From assembly GCA_031315865.1 (NCBI GenBank), contig JALDRJ010000002.1:3508001-3572000 (forward strand): a DNA stretch of 64,000 bases, written 5' to 3'. The number at the start of each line of letters is the position of its first letter. Position 1 is the first letter of the stretch. The translations under genes and the position numbers were made by a program. The DNA is from Nitrospirales bacterium (GTDB lineage: Bacteria; Nitrospirota; Nitrospiria; Nitrospirales; UBA8639). Positions 1-9,249 of the stretch are shown here, in pieces. The notes under the pieces were generated by a model that ran no database searches, was not told where the DNA came from, and was given only the letters and a program-made list of their open reading frames with translations.

Positions 1-948
1 ACCAAGGATAACCCATGGCCAAAATCCACCACGAGCGGTGTCAGGAAGATTCCTCGTGGAATCCCAGTCACCGGCCGGCACTCCTCCGAAATTAAAAGCC
101 ACAACTGCCGTCACACGATCATCTAACGCTCCGGCGACGGCGGCGATGTCCCCTCCCCCGGCCACGGCTCCGATAAGGATCATGTGCTCCTGGTTGACCT
201 GAGGATCCGCACACAAAAGATCAATGCCTCTCCTGATATCTTGCACCATCCACCCCATGAGGCTTTCTCCGACCATATTCATCTGCATGCCGAGCACGTA
301 CCGGAAATAGTAGTCCTGCCGGTCCACACGACATGTCCTCCACTCGTCGTGATGAGCCGCGAAAGGATGCTGTCGTCGCTCGCCATGGCCGAGCAAATCC
401 ATGATCAAAACCGTGCAGCCTTGTTGGGCGAATGTCATTCCTATGCATTGCAGTTCGATTTCAGTTTTTGGATGATGATGACTATGGCAGATCAGGACCG
501 CAGGTGTTTTTCCGTGAACTCCGACAGGACGATAGAGGTTAGCGGTGATAGGAATTCTCTTATGTCCTGGAAAAACAAGGTTGTCAATTTGATAGTGCTC
601 ATTCTGAATAATGTTCGTCACGATTCGCTCAGCAATCTTTGCGCGCTCTGGCTCTGCACACTCTGGCTCCGCGCGCCCTCTCTCTCTATACTCTCGGCCA
701 ATGCCTAAAGAACGACGAAGAGCATCACGACGTGTATCTCGAAAAAGCTCCCACTCGGCTTTTGTGCGTATGCGCATCAGTTCAATCAAGTCTTGTTGCG
801 CTATTTCATGAATCCGCTGGGAGAGGCGTTTCCCCAATTCTCGAATCCGGCGATTGCCCATGGCCACCTTCCGTTCCCATAGCCATGTCCGCATCTGGGG
901 AGAAAGCCTCGCATTGACCAAATGCTTCAATTCCATAAGTCGGCTCAT
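1..948 (-). CDS. alpha/beta-hydrolase (acetyl-xylan-esterase-like), 3' end cut by window edge
   Basis: Reading the minus strand gives an open frame of 316 codons from ATG at 948 to the window edge, bounded upstream by an in-frame stop near 993. The N-terminal third is helical and charged, including a short Arg/Glu-rich stretch encoded by a small imperfect repeat near 650-680. The rest has the alpha/beta-hydrolase order: a first strand AVLICHSHH, then VLIMDLLGHGERR, then a strand and elbow ILIGAVAGGGD, followed by AGALDDRVTAVVAFN. This matches large esterases with a GASGGG elbow. Here the nucleophile position appears to be Ala and no Ser is present in the elbow, so catalysis is doubtful. The distal acid and His are beyond the edge. 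The fold is seen clearly; the substrate is unknown. Confidence 0.72.
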   Translation of the reverse strand, partial: MSRLMELKHLVNARLSPQMRTWLWERKVAMGNRRIRELGKRLSQRIHEIAQQDLIELMRIRTKAEWELFRDTRRDALRRSLGIGREYRERGRAEPECAEPERAKIAERIVTNIIQNEHYQIDNLVFPGHKRIPITANLYRPVGVHGKTPAVLICHSHHHPKTEIELQCIGMTFAQQGCTVLIMDLLGHGERRQHPFAAHHDEWRTCRVDRQDYYFRYVLGMQMNMVGESLMGWMVQDIRRGIDLLCADPQVNQEHMILIGAVAGGGDIAAVAGALDDRVTAVVAFNFGGVPAGDWDSTRNLPDTARGGFWPWVILG

Positions 949-1101
949 ATTTCCACACGTACTACATCTACGACATTTGAGACTACGAACGTATCAGGCC
1001 TGGTGAAGGAAAGAGAGTCTATTGAAGAAAGGAATGCGCCATCTGAAGGACCGGAAAGGAAAGGCGGCTGCCATCATGAACCGAAAAGAAACACATGGAG
1101 A

Positions 1102-1542
1102 CTATCCGCCACTCCCAACATCTGTGGCTTTAATGTATCCCAAAATGACATCGCCACGAGCAAGAATACCGACTAGGGTGGTTCCACGAACCACAGGCAC
1201 ACGCAACAAATGGTATTCCTGTAGCAGTTTGACGATTTCCATAAAGCTTGTTTCCTCGGTCACAGAAACCACCCTGGGATTCATGATCGTCGAAACAGGG
1301 ATCTGGAGCAGATTTTGTTCAGTCTCGATGGCGCGAAGAATATCAAACTCTGTCACGATACCAAGCAAAGTTTTTTGGGCGTCAATGACAGGCAAACTGC
1401 CAATGTTGCCATCATACAATTTATGCGCGACGGTGATCGCCTTATCTTCCGGCTGGCAAGTGGTCACCTGATCTTCCATCAATTGATGAGCGGCCAGAGT
1501 CTTTGGATCACACCGCTGCGAAATCCATTCAACTTTTCGCAT
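1102..1542 (-). CDS. CBS-domain-pair protein
   Basis: A 146-residue protein made almost entirely of a CBS pair: first CBS at about residues 20-75 (MEDQVTTCQPEDK, GSLPVIDAQKTLLGIVTEFDIL), second at about 85-140 (IMNPRVVSVTEETSF, LLRVPVVRGTTLVGILARGDV). Stand-alone CBS pairs usually sense adenosine nucleotides or act as regulatory subunits. No catalytic domain is attached. The ATG at 1542 follows a purine-rich GGAGAAG. The gene stands alone between the hydrolase and the PEP-CTERM gene on the same strand, so the partner is not apparent. The domain call is secure; the role is not. Confidence 0.9.
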   Translation of the reverse strand: MRKVEWISQRCDPKTLAAHQLMEDQVTTCQPEDKAITVAHKLYDGNIGSLPVIDAQKTLLGIVTEFDILRAIETEQNLLQIPVSTIMNPRVVSVTEETSFMEIVKLLQEYHLLRVPVVRGTTLVGILARGDVILGYIKATDVGSGG

Positions 1543-1723
1543 CTGCGTTCTTCTCCATGTGTCCGCTTCATCAGATCGTCTCTGACGCCGGGAAAATTCA
1601 ATCGTCAGAGAGAAGGCGAGGACTGCGTCAGGCTTGTGACCTGAATGAGGCGTACCGAAGCTTTTAGGGTATTTTCATTACATATCATAACAGGCTCAGA
1701 CTCGACAGGCCATTCAAAAGAAC

Positions 1724-2212
1724 TTACTTACGGCCTGCGAGAGCGTAGCGTCTCCTAAGATACCCCAACACCAGCATTCCCGTCGCCATGAGAATCCAGG
1801 TCGCTGGCTCTGGACGAGCAATATTGGCAGAACCGCTCGTCCGAGCTTGATAGTCGAGAAACGCTTGCTCACTCGCAATACCCGTCCATCCCCAATGACG
1901 AGCGAAGTCGCCGTTGATCGAAAACCATGTGTCTTGATGGATCACCCCAAGATACCCACGATGTAACAAACCAGGATACACATCCAGCGGATCGGTGAGA
2001 AACAGACCAGAGCTTTCATGCACCATAAAAAACGTCACCGGTGCAATCCCGGTCCGTAACGACCGTTCAAGAATTTCGTCAGGATCGTCGTAGGCAAACA
2101 CCCCAATCCCAATCTCGGTCTCTTCATACTCATCCAAAGTCAAAGAACCAGCCCATGACATGTTTGACAGACTAAATATTATCATGATGGCGAAGACAAC
2201 GTGTTTCATCAT
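1724..2212 (-). CDS. PEP-CTERM sorting-domain protein
   Basis: A 162-residue exported protein. The chosen start is the first of two adjacent ATGs (2212), preceded by GGAGA; a longer open frame reaching 2467 has no ribosome site and crosses a promoter-like stretch. N-terminal signal peptide (VVFAIMIIFSLSNMSWAG). The C-terminus has the PEP-CTERM tripartite signal: PEPATW, a hydrophobic helix ILMATGMLVLGYL, then the basic tail RRRYALAGRK. Such proteins are processed by an exosortase and end up at the surface or in the extracellular matrix. The central region is not recognised. No exosortase gene lies in the window. Confidence 0.85.
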   Translation of the reverse strand: MMKHVVFAIMIIFSLSNMSWAGSLTLDEYEETEIGIGVFAYDDPDEILERSLRTGIAPVTFFMVHESSGLFLTDPLDVYPGLLHRGYLGVIHQDTWFSINGDFARHWGWTGIASEQAFLDYQARTSGSANIARPEPATWILMATGMLVLGYLRRRYALAGRK

Positions 2213-2231
2213 TCGGTCTCCTCTCATTATG

Positions 2232-2260
2232 ATTATAGCGAGTCTAAATATGTCCCAATC
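2232..2260 (-). promoter_or_regulatory. candidate sigma-70 promoter of the PEP-CTERM gene
   Basis: On the minus strand a perfect TATAAT lies at 2232-2237. Upstream is GATTGG at 17-bp spacing (or TTGGGA at 15 bp). The start point would fall near 2225, giving a leader of about 13 nt that still contains the GGAGA ribosome site. The -35 match is weak, so this is tentative. Confidence 0.4.
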
Positions 2261-2388
2261 GGCAAATACGACAAACCCCGCACGGTACGACCTTGAACCA
2301 GACGGAGGGTGATACCCGCATGGATGCCTGACACACATGGATGCTTCTCTCACGTCTTGAAGAGCCAAGGCATACAAGAGAGCGCTGT

Positions 2389-2413
2389 ATCGTTTCGGTA
2401 TCACCGAAACGAT
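2389..2413. promoter_or_regulatory. perfect 11-bp inverted repeat, candidate operator
   Basis: Arms ATCGTTTCGGT (2389-2399) and ACCGAAACGAT (2403-2413) are exact reverse complements around a 3-bp centre. A consensus TATAAT lies at 2414-2419 on the plus strand, so the dyad covers where a -35 box and spacer would be. It has no U-rich tail, so an operator is more likely than a terminator. What it controls is unclear, because no plus-strand gene follows. Confidence 0.45.
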
Positions 2414-2826
2414 TATAATGTATATCTTCTTGAAGAAGAAGGATACCGAATCGGGCCTAAATAGCAAGTGGGAATTGTTGAAGAAGGCTTATGAGACACA
2501 TGTAGTGACGAGTAGACTCTCCCTTTCTCATAATGTCACCTTACCTGTTCCTCTAAATACGCCAAACGAGATCAGAAGAAGGGACACTGATAAATTCTTA
2601 ACTTAATGACGAAACGACGCAGAAAACGTTGGCCAATCCAGCATATCGTAGAACTAATCACCTACAGAAATATTATTAAAGAAGATTTAAAAGTTTCTTT
2701 CACCCAATTTTGTGGTGAAATGATTTCCGGAGGATAATTTCCGTTGATCATTATCCAACACATAGAAATTCACTCGCAAGCTCAGAAGAGTTTTCTTAAC
2801 ACTTGAACTAATAATTTCATCCCATG

Positions 2827-5800
2827 TTAATCCTGCGCTGGTCTCTGACAGACCAGCGCAGTTCCGTCCGAAGGGCTCACATTCAAACGACCCCAGGCTC
2901 CTCCGGCAAAAATCTGAGCCGGACCGTCCCGATAGATGTAACATCCCTCCTTGGCTCCTCCCTCAAGGGTTGCGTTTATGGCTTTTCCAGCCGACATGAT
3001 GGCGGAATGAGGTGACCCAAATTGTGGAATAAAATCGTGGTAGTCATGCCCTCCTGTTAAAAACGCTCGTTGACGAGCCCGCCCATGAGGTTGAACGACT
3101 CGAAACCGCACTTCTTCTCCGGCTTTGGCTTGAAAAGTAGGAGTAGGGATTGAGCTCCATGATTCTTGGAAAAAGTTATTGGGGTAGATCACATGATTCA
3201 GATTCGACCCCGGGCCAGTATCCTGGGTCACCAGGGCACCATCCTCATCTACAACCTTCCCCTGACGCAAGCGAGCCCAGAACGGAGCGGAGCGATAGTT
3301 GATTCCTTTTTCTCCACGATCGTAGGAGTCATCGCAAATCGGACAATTATCGATCGAAACTTCATGTGTTTGTCCGGTAGGAAGCGGGTTCCCATTTTCA
3401 TCCCAGGGAGCATTCCAATGCAGATTCAATCCATCCTGATACATAACCACAAATTCCTGAAACTCCTTCTCCAGTTTGTTCTCATCAATATATTGAATGA
3501 CCGCCCGCGTCCCCAGTTCCCATCCAGCTTTTTCCATTCGCGAGACCGGGTCCACGTACTTCGCCCCTTGCGGCTCCACAATCAAGGTCCCCAAAAGCCC
3601 ATGCACACCATGGCCAATCACATCGCCAAAGGCTTTGATCGGCACGACCCCAAAGGCATAAGGCTTGGGTGTGAGGTTGTAATCACAATCCCCCTCATCA
3701 GGACAATCGGGAGCGCCATGCGGTTTTTCATTTGCAGGCTCAAGGTCCATAAGTCCGGCATACAAGAACATCTTTTGTCTTGTCAACGAGGGATCGACAT
3801 CTCGATTGATTCCGATACCGATATTATGGTCCGTCGCTGTCTCGCCGTATAACATAGGAATCGATAAGGCTAAACGCGTCGAAGATTGAACGTCGTCGAC
3901 ATCCGATTCACTCTCGCCACGCCGATCCACGTTTAACGGTACAATTTTCGGCATGAGCGCATCCCCAGATTGATCTGGTAGCGCCTTTTGATTCGTCCTT
4001 TCCTCCTCACTCAAGAGCAGATTATGCACCGTCAGTTTCAGGCAATCGCCAGCATTCACTCTCAGCACCAGCGGTTCAAGCTCCCCCGCTTTTGCTTGAT
4101 TTCCATAACGGGCCTTCACGCTTTCAAGAGTCACATTATTGTCTCCCGGCGGCATGGCCAGCAGAATGAGACCATCCGGATCGAACAACCCTTGACCCGC
4201 GTCATAGGGTTGAACTCCATTGAGCGTTAAAAGATTTAAGCGAGTTGCCGCCACATGATACGTCACTAGATGAGAACCACTCGGACACCTTTCTTGTGCT
4301 TCATCATTAAATATGTCTTTTTTATTCGCTATTCTGATTTTTCCCGTGCCATGCTCGGTCAGGAGGTTGAGCCTCTCACCGATATGCTCACAAAAGTCTT
4401 CTATATTTCGATCGTCAGAGGGTAGTTTGAAAAGGTTGCGCTTATACCACCAGATATCGGCGGCCTCGCTGATCTTCTCTAGCGTTTGGAAATCGACCCG
4501 TGGTTCCCGTTTTTGGCAGCTTTGTGGATCCCAAGCCTCTTTTCCATTATAGATCCGTATCAACCCCCAGGCTCCATTCCACAGCGCATCCACCGTCCCA
4601 AAATGATAGAGGTAATCATGGGCCGGGGCCCCCCTGCGAACATTTTGAAAAGGGGGTAAATCCATCTCGAAATGTTCCGAAATGCCGATCTCCTGGGAAG
4701 AGACCAAAAGCTTTGCGTTATCTTGTTTTGCCAATTGTTCATCAGAAATTTTCTTGTCCACTTCATAATCAATGACTCGTGGCCACGAGAGCCCCTCGAT
4801 GGCAAACATGTGCTGGACTTCTTGAGCGCCCTGGACCATTCGGATCTGAATCTTTTCTCCTTCATAGGCTTCGAGAATCGGGGTACAGGGATCTCCATGC
4901 TCTCGCGTCGCAAAGACAAAGGCCAAGTCTCCTTCTTTCCCGGACCGTTGGCGCTTGACACTTTTTCGTTTTTCGGTCTCAGGGATGTAGCCGTTTTCAT
5001 CACGCTTCAGTGCGCTTTGTCCGCATCCGGTTTCCTCGGGCACCTGCAGATCTCCCTCCATTTTTCCAATTCGTAATGGGAGGGCTTCGTGTTTATAGTT
5101 CACCAAATAGGGGTTATGATGATCCTTTGATATGGCCTCCGGCTTAAAGGGTGGATCAACCGGACGGCCGTGACGCCTCCACCATTCGTTCACATAGGTG
5201 TCCAGTCGTTGAACCGCTTCATCAGAGATTTCCTGCACCACTCCGTTTTCCGCTTTCGCTTCGATCAAGAGTCGTCCCATCCCCTGTTCCGTTAGTGATC
5301 CCTCCTCCTCCACCCTCGGATCATAGAGGAGGGCGAAATCTGCCACCGCCAGAGCAAACTCCCGGTGATTTTCATGGGTAAGCCAATCGTCTGCTTCGAC
5401 GATCATGGCTTTTGAGCCCACGGCTTGCCCTTGTGCATCCGCAAGGGGTGTCCCATCTGGTTTGAGCCACTTAGTTCCAGCCGGTTCAACCAGGAGTGCG
5501 GAATAAAATCCATGCTGTTGAATAGAGGAGGGGGCGAAATGATCGTGCGTAAACACGGTCCGTAATGTTCGATCACGACACTCTGACTCGGGATTATCGG
5601 CACAGGGAAACGAAGGCAGTTCAATGTCGGGCATATTCGACATGGACATATGTTTTATGCCCTCCGCCCGAACGGTGAGAAGGGGGTCGGCAAACCATCG
5701 TTGAATAGTGGTCTGATAGATTCCCACATCATGACCCTCCAGATCTTTACCCAGGGCCAGGTTCCTTCTAACACCATTCACTTCGGCACCCCCAAAAGCA

Positions 5801-8589
5801 TTGGCCGCATGAATGCGTTCCTCTACAGCATCTGCCGCTAGCGTTCCATCTTCGTAGTTGAACCCGTTCGCCGACCCATCTGAAGAGGTCACATCGAACT
5901 TTACGAGATGAATATGTTGGCCGATGATATCGGTAGGCGTTGCAACCTGAAAATCATCGAGTTGCAGTTCTTTATGAATGCGGTTTTGGTGACGAAATTC
6001 AATGCACTCCCCAGATGCCGCACGGAAGAAGAACGGTTCTTGATCGTTCCGGACGGTATGTTCGATGTCGTCAGCCTCCTTGGTCAATACATTGATTCGG
6101 GCCTGAGGATCATGCCACCCGGCTCGATTCACAATTAGATCCAGTTCGACGGCCGATACCTCATACCGACGGTGACCATTCATGGCCGGATCCTGCACAA
6201 ATCCGCCTTCCCCGGTAAAGGGATCAAATCCTGGTTTCCCGGCAAAGGCTGGTGCACCACAGGGATCAGCAAACGGCGCCCCAGGCTTCGGGGCCGTGCC
6301 ATTGACAAAAAGCCTTCCGGGATCTCCATCTTTAGGATCTTTTGAGGGATACCCTGGCCGTTCTGGATCCTTTGTGACCACGCTTCCATCGGCCAAGCGG
6401 ATAGCCGGTGCTTGGCCAGCATGAAATTGCATGGCGGCTTTCTCCAATGGTGTCCCATCACTTGGCAACACCTGGATATCGGCTTTGACCAATTCTTCAC
6501 GGAAATCCCCGGTGGCCAAGGCATACCGCAATAATTCGTTCGGTGTCTTGGCTTTAGGGTCTAATTTGTCGAATTCCTCTTTGGTCATGAAGGACGGCCG
6601 TCGCTCTCCGTTCCCAAACACATGGCGGGGCAGTCCTCCATGGAGCACATGGCCATCGGAATTTTTTGCGAAATCCAGTGGAGGTTGTGGTGCGCGATGA
6701 CCTGGTTTACCCGGAATATAAAACGGATAACCCGGCATACCATCCTCCTGCGCATAGAGCGGAAGAGGCGGCAAAGCCTGGCCCGGCAGGGGTAACACAG
6801 CAGGAATAGGCGTCCCACCATGCCGATTGGTATCTGTTAGGCCGGTCAAGGGTTCTGTTCCCAGCCGAGGCCCTCCAGTCGAGTCAACGAAGCCCCCAGA
6901 CAGCGCGATTCTGGCATTCGTAAAAAGATGCATGTTGGCCTGCCCATCAGGTAGCTTGCGGGTCCCATCCTCGATCACATCATGCACACGCCAGAGGGCC
7001 CACATTCCTTGGGCGAAATGCGGATACAAATGACAGTGAAAGATCGAGTCACCTGGAGCCCGATTGCGATTGCCACTCCCGTTCGATAAATACCATCCCC
7101 CGTTGCCCCACCGTAATAAGCCTCCGTCATAAATTTCATAAGAAAACCCCTGTTGAGGGGCAATGGTTTGCGAGTCGAGATAGGTTCCAGAATTCGTATC
7201 GGCGGAAGATAGCCATTGATGGGCATGCAGGTGGAACACATGGGTTTCTTTGGGACCAGCGTGCAGATTCCTAAATTGCACACGATCATTCAGATAGGAA
7301 TGAAACACATTGGAAGGATCATCCTGAAAGTTCTCCAACAGAGCAGGATCTCCGTTGGCCCATGACTGGAGAAAAAACTCTTCATAAAGACATTCTTTAC
7401 ATTCGGTCGCAGGGCCAATTCCTTTGCGATTTGCCAACAAAATGGATCCCATTCCACTTGAGCCGTAGTTCACCGCGAATCCATCTCGCACACCGGAAAG
7501 CTGCCGGCTCTCCTCCAATTCTTGGAAGTCGTCGGCATAAAAGGTCTTTAACTCATCATGAAAGATGGCGGTGAATTCCCGAAATGACGGGGGAGCCTCA
7601 GGATTCTTGAGAACGGATTCAACCACTACGGCATGGAGATCCCCATGAACCAACTCATAGCGATTCCCGCCCTGATGCTGAAGCATATTCAGATATGGAA
7701 TGCCTGTCTCATCTACCGCTTCGTAATCCAACTCCCCCAATCGAGCATGTTGGATGTTGGGTTGCAGTTTCCACGCCTTATCCAAAATTTCTGACGTCAC
7801 TTGGCTCCGGTACCAACGACTCCCTTTTGGCTCTACAATCACAGCCCCAAACAAGCCGTGCGTGAGACTTCCTCCATCACCTTCACCACCAGCTGGCGCA
7901 CCATGGCTGGAAAAGAGATGCGTCCCTGATCGCTCCAGACGCCATCGACAAGTCACCGACTCCCCCGGGGCAAGTGACTCGAGGCCGTTACATCTTGGAT
8001 CATTTCGTGATAGGGATGTGAGGCCCACAATCATAAGATTGGCTGTTCGTGTCTTGGGCCAATCATTAAACCCAGTATCCTTTCCTTGAGTTACGCCTTG
8101 ATCTATCCGTTCTTCATGCTCAGGAGGGTCAATGGAAGGAAGCGTATCTTCCTTTTTGACAAGGTGCCCATAAGGGGAACCGCCATCAACCTCTGTGCAT
8201 TCTCGTTTCATATCCGGCTGCTTATCAAGCAGCCGATTGGTAAAGGCTATCTCAAGAATATCCCCAACATTACCGCGTAGAACAAGCGGACGTGGACGTT
8301 TTCCATCCCGCAAACGGACTTCTGATAGACAACGCAGCCCCGGGAGCCATTCCTCTCCTGTGCGAACTTTCACCACATCCCTGTCGAGCGCATAGATCAT
8401 GCCATATGGATTGACCGATCCGAATCGATTGTAATAGAGGGGATGATCCAACGCCGCCACGTCCGCATGGATAATACGACCGGCTTGAGGAAAAGGAGAA
8501 TGGATGGTCGTACATGCGGGAACAGCCAATATCACTCCCAGAGCACCTAAACACAAGATCTTTTCTGTCATCCGATTTAGCATTTGCAT
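2827..8589 (-). CDS. giant multi-domain multicopper oxidase (MnxG-like), probable lipoprotein
   Basis: 1,920 residues, about three to four times a normal three-domain multicopper oxidase. The N-terminus has a signal sequence ending VPAC, a plausible lipobox (Pro at -2 is unusual). Copper-motif candidates in order: HLFSSH near 222; HVFHLHAHQW near 450; the type-1 set FHCHLYPHFAQGM near 520, with Cys and axial Met; FRHQNRIHKE near 863; GQHIHLVKFDVTSSDGS near 888; FTHDHFAP near 1010; VQHMFAIEGL near 1255; YHFGTVDALWNGAWG near 1324; GHDYHDF near 1846. Repeated GxxGxLIVEP-like cupredoxin edges suggest many cupredoxin domains. Large oxidases of this kind include bacterial Mn(II) oxidases; here the substrate (Mn, Cu, Fe or other) is not shown. 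AAAGGGG precedes the ATG, and a second in-frame ATG at 8583 is possible. It is co-transcribed with the gene 12 bp upstream. Confidence 0.88.
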   Translation of the reverse strand: MQMLNRMTEKILCLGALGVILAVPACTTIHSPFPQAGRIIHADVAALDHPLYYNRFGSVNPYGMIYALDRDVVKVRTGEEWLPGLRCLSEVRLRDGKRPRPLVLRGNVGDILEIAFTNRLLDKQPDMKRECTEVDGGSPYGHLVKKEDTLPSIDPPEHEERIDQGVTQGKDTGFNDWPKTRTANLMIVGLTSLSRNDPRCNGLESLAPGESVTCRWRLERSGTHLFSSHGAPAGGEGDGGSLTHGLFGAVIVEPKGSRWYRSQVTSEILDKAWKLQPNIQHARLGELDYEAVDETGIPYLNMLQHQGGNRYELVHGDLHAVVVESVLKNPEAPPSFREFTAIFHDELKTFYADDFQELEESRQLSGVRDGFAVNYGSSGMGSILLANRKGIGPATECKECLYEEFFLQSWANGDPALLENFQDDPSNVFHSYLNDRVQFRNLHAGPKETHVFHLHAHQWLSSADTNSGTYLDSQTIAPQQGFSYEIYDGGLLRWGNGGWYLSNGSGNRNRAPGDSIFHCHLYPHFAQGMWALWRVHDVIEDGTRKLPDGQANMHLFTNARIALSGGFVDSTGGPRLGTEPLTGLTDTNRHGGTPIPAVLPLPGQALPPLPLYAQEDGMPGYPFYIPGKPGHRAPQPPLDFAKNSDGHVLHGGLPRHVFGNGERRPSFMTKEEFDKLDPKAKTPNELLRYALATGDFREELVKADIQVLPSDGTPLEKAAMQFHAGQAPAIRLADGSVVTKDPERPGYPSKDPKDGDPGRLFVNGTAPKPGAPFADPCGAPAFAGKPGFDPFTGEGGFVQDPAMNGHRRYEVSAVELDLIVNRAGWHDPQARINVLTKEADDIEHTVRNDQEPFFFRAASGECIEFRHQNRIHKELQLDDFQVATPTDIIGQHIHLVKFDVTSSDGSANGFNYEDGTLAADAVEERIHAANAFGGAEVNGVRRNLALGKDLEGHDVGIYQTTIQRWFADPLLTVRAEGIKHMSMSNMPDIELPSFPCADNPESECRDRTLRTVFTHDHFAPSSIQQHGFYSALLVEPAGTKWLKPDGTPLADAQGQAVGSKAMIVEADDWLTHENHREFALAVADFALLYDPRVEEEGSLTEQGMGRLLIEAKAENGVVQEISDEAVQRLDTYVNEWWRRHGRPVDPPFKPEAISKDHHNPYLVNYKHEALPLRIGKMEGDLQVPEETGCGQSALKRDENGYIPETEKRKSVKRQRSGKEGDLAFVFATREHGDPCTPILEAYEGEKIQIRMVQGAQEVQHMFAIEGLSWPRVIDYEVDKKISDEQLAKQDNAKLLVSSQEIGISEHFEMDLPPFQNVRRGAPAHDYLYHFGTVDALWNGAWGLIRIYNGKEAWDPQSCQKREPRVDFQTLEKISEAADIWWYKRNLFKLPSDDRNIEDFCEHIGERLNLLTEHGTGKIRIANKKDIFNDEAQERCPSGSHLVTYHVAATRLNLLTLNGVQPYDAGQGLFDPDGLILLAMPPGDNNVTLESVKARYGNQAKAGELEPLVLRVNAGDCLKLTVHNLLLSEEERTNQKALPDQSGDALMPKIVPLNVDRRGESESDVDDVQSSTRLALSIPMLYGETATDHNIGIGINRDVDPSLTRQKMFLYAGLMDLEPANEKPHGAPDCPDEGDCDYNLTPKPYAFGVVPIKAFGDVIGHGVHGLLGTLIVEPQGAKYVDPVSRMEKAGWELGTRAVIQYIDENKLEKEFQEFVVMYQDGLNLHWNAPWDENGNPLPTGQTHEVSIDNCPICDDSYDRGEKGINYRSAPFWARLRQGKVVDEDGALVTQDTGPGSNLNHVIYPNNFFQESWSSIPTPTFQAKAGEEVRFRVVQPHGRARQRAFLTGGHDYHDFIPQFGSPHSAIMSAGKAINATLEGGAKEGCYIYRDGPAQIFAGGAWGRLNVSPSDGTALVCQRPAQD
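2833..2861 (-). other. 12-bp perfect hairpin at the 3' end of the multicopper oxidase gene
   Basis: CTGCGCTGGTCT (2833-2844) and AGACCAGCGCAG (2850-2861) are exact reverse complements with a 5-nt loop. They overlap the last codons of the oxidase frame. No T-run follows on the minus strand, so it is more likely an mRNA 3'-end stabiliser than an intrinsic terminator. Confidence 0.5.
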
Positions 8590-8601
8590 TTCCCCTTTCC
8601 A

Positions 8602-9249
8602 TCAGCGCACATCAATGGCATCAATGAGCAAGCAACCCGGGCTGGCAAATCGGGTATTGTTGGGAATCCCGTCTTCCTCAACATTATGACCAGTGCCAAC
8701 TACCCATCGTAAGGTTCCAACGAAATCGGTATTGGGATCGATTTCTACGAAACATTCGGTCCATTGGGTTTGATTTGCCCCATTATGTGTTTCCTCCAGA
8801 TCTTTGACATCGGAAATCCAGTACGCGGGAAGCGGTTCGTGTATATTGTTTTTGGGATAGGCCACAAGCGCGGCAAAGGCGTTGGTTGGGAAGGCATCAA
8901 ATCGCAAAAAGGCATATCGAAACCAGAGCCGTTTATCTTTAGGGATTTCCACATCTTGGCATTCAATCCAGGCACCTTTGCCACCAAATGTTTTGGTTCC
9001 ATCTTGATGAATACGGGGAAGCCAGGGAAGCTGGGTTAAATCCATGGCTGCCTGATCAGCGGTAAGAGTTCGCATGTCATCAGAGTCCACGGCACGGGGA
9101 TCGTCTACGCGAACAAACCGCCCTCCATCCACCGGGCAAAATACCTTTCCTCGACTCCCCTTATAGGTCTTATGGAGTTTTACAAGGGTATCAGAAGACA
9201 GTTTGAATCCATCTAACTTTGAGCTTGTAAACGTGGTAGGAATACACAT
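8602..9249 (-). CDS. hypothetical protein, operon partner of the giant oxidase
   Basis: 215 residues from the ATG at 9249, which has AAGGAG just upstream; an upstream in-frame start at 9318 lacks this. No signal peptide is obvious. The sequence is soluble, rich in Asp, Trp and aromatics, with FCPVDGGRFVRVDD near 35-50 and DFVGTLRWVVGTGHN near 180. The C-terminal half has a beta-rich look (AYWISDVKDLEETHNGANQ). I do not recognise a family. Only 12 bp separate it from the oxidase start, so the two are almost certainly co-transcribed and may act together. Confidence 0.8.
   Translation of the reverse strand: MCIPTTFTSSKLDGFKLSSDTLVKLHKTYKGSRGKVFCPVDGGRFVRVDDPRAVDSDDMRTLTADQAAMDLTQLPWLPRIHQDGTKTFGGKGAWIECQDVEIPKDKRLWFRYAFLRFDAFPTNAFAALVAYPKNNIHEPLPAYWISDVKDLEETHNGANQTQWTECFVEIDPNTDFVGTLRWVVGTGHNVEEDGIPNNTRFASPGCLLIDAIDVR

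Larger units (their letters stand above)
2213..2826. other. intergenic region, about 600 bp, no gene seen
   Basis: No frame here has a credible protein or ribosome site. It holds the PEP-CTERM promoter candidate, a perfect dyad at 2389-2413 followed directly by a plus-strand TATAAT, and an AT-rich stretch at about 2660-2820 downstream of the multicopper oxidase gene. Confidence 0.6.

Noticed and set aside
184-708. 174-codon plus-strand open frame
   Set aside because: It runs antisense to the alpha/beta-hydrolase, whose protein sequence shows a clear fold; the plus-strand frame has no family resemblance.
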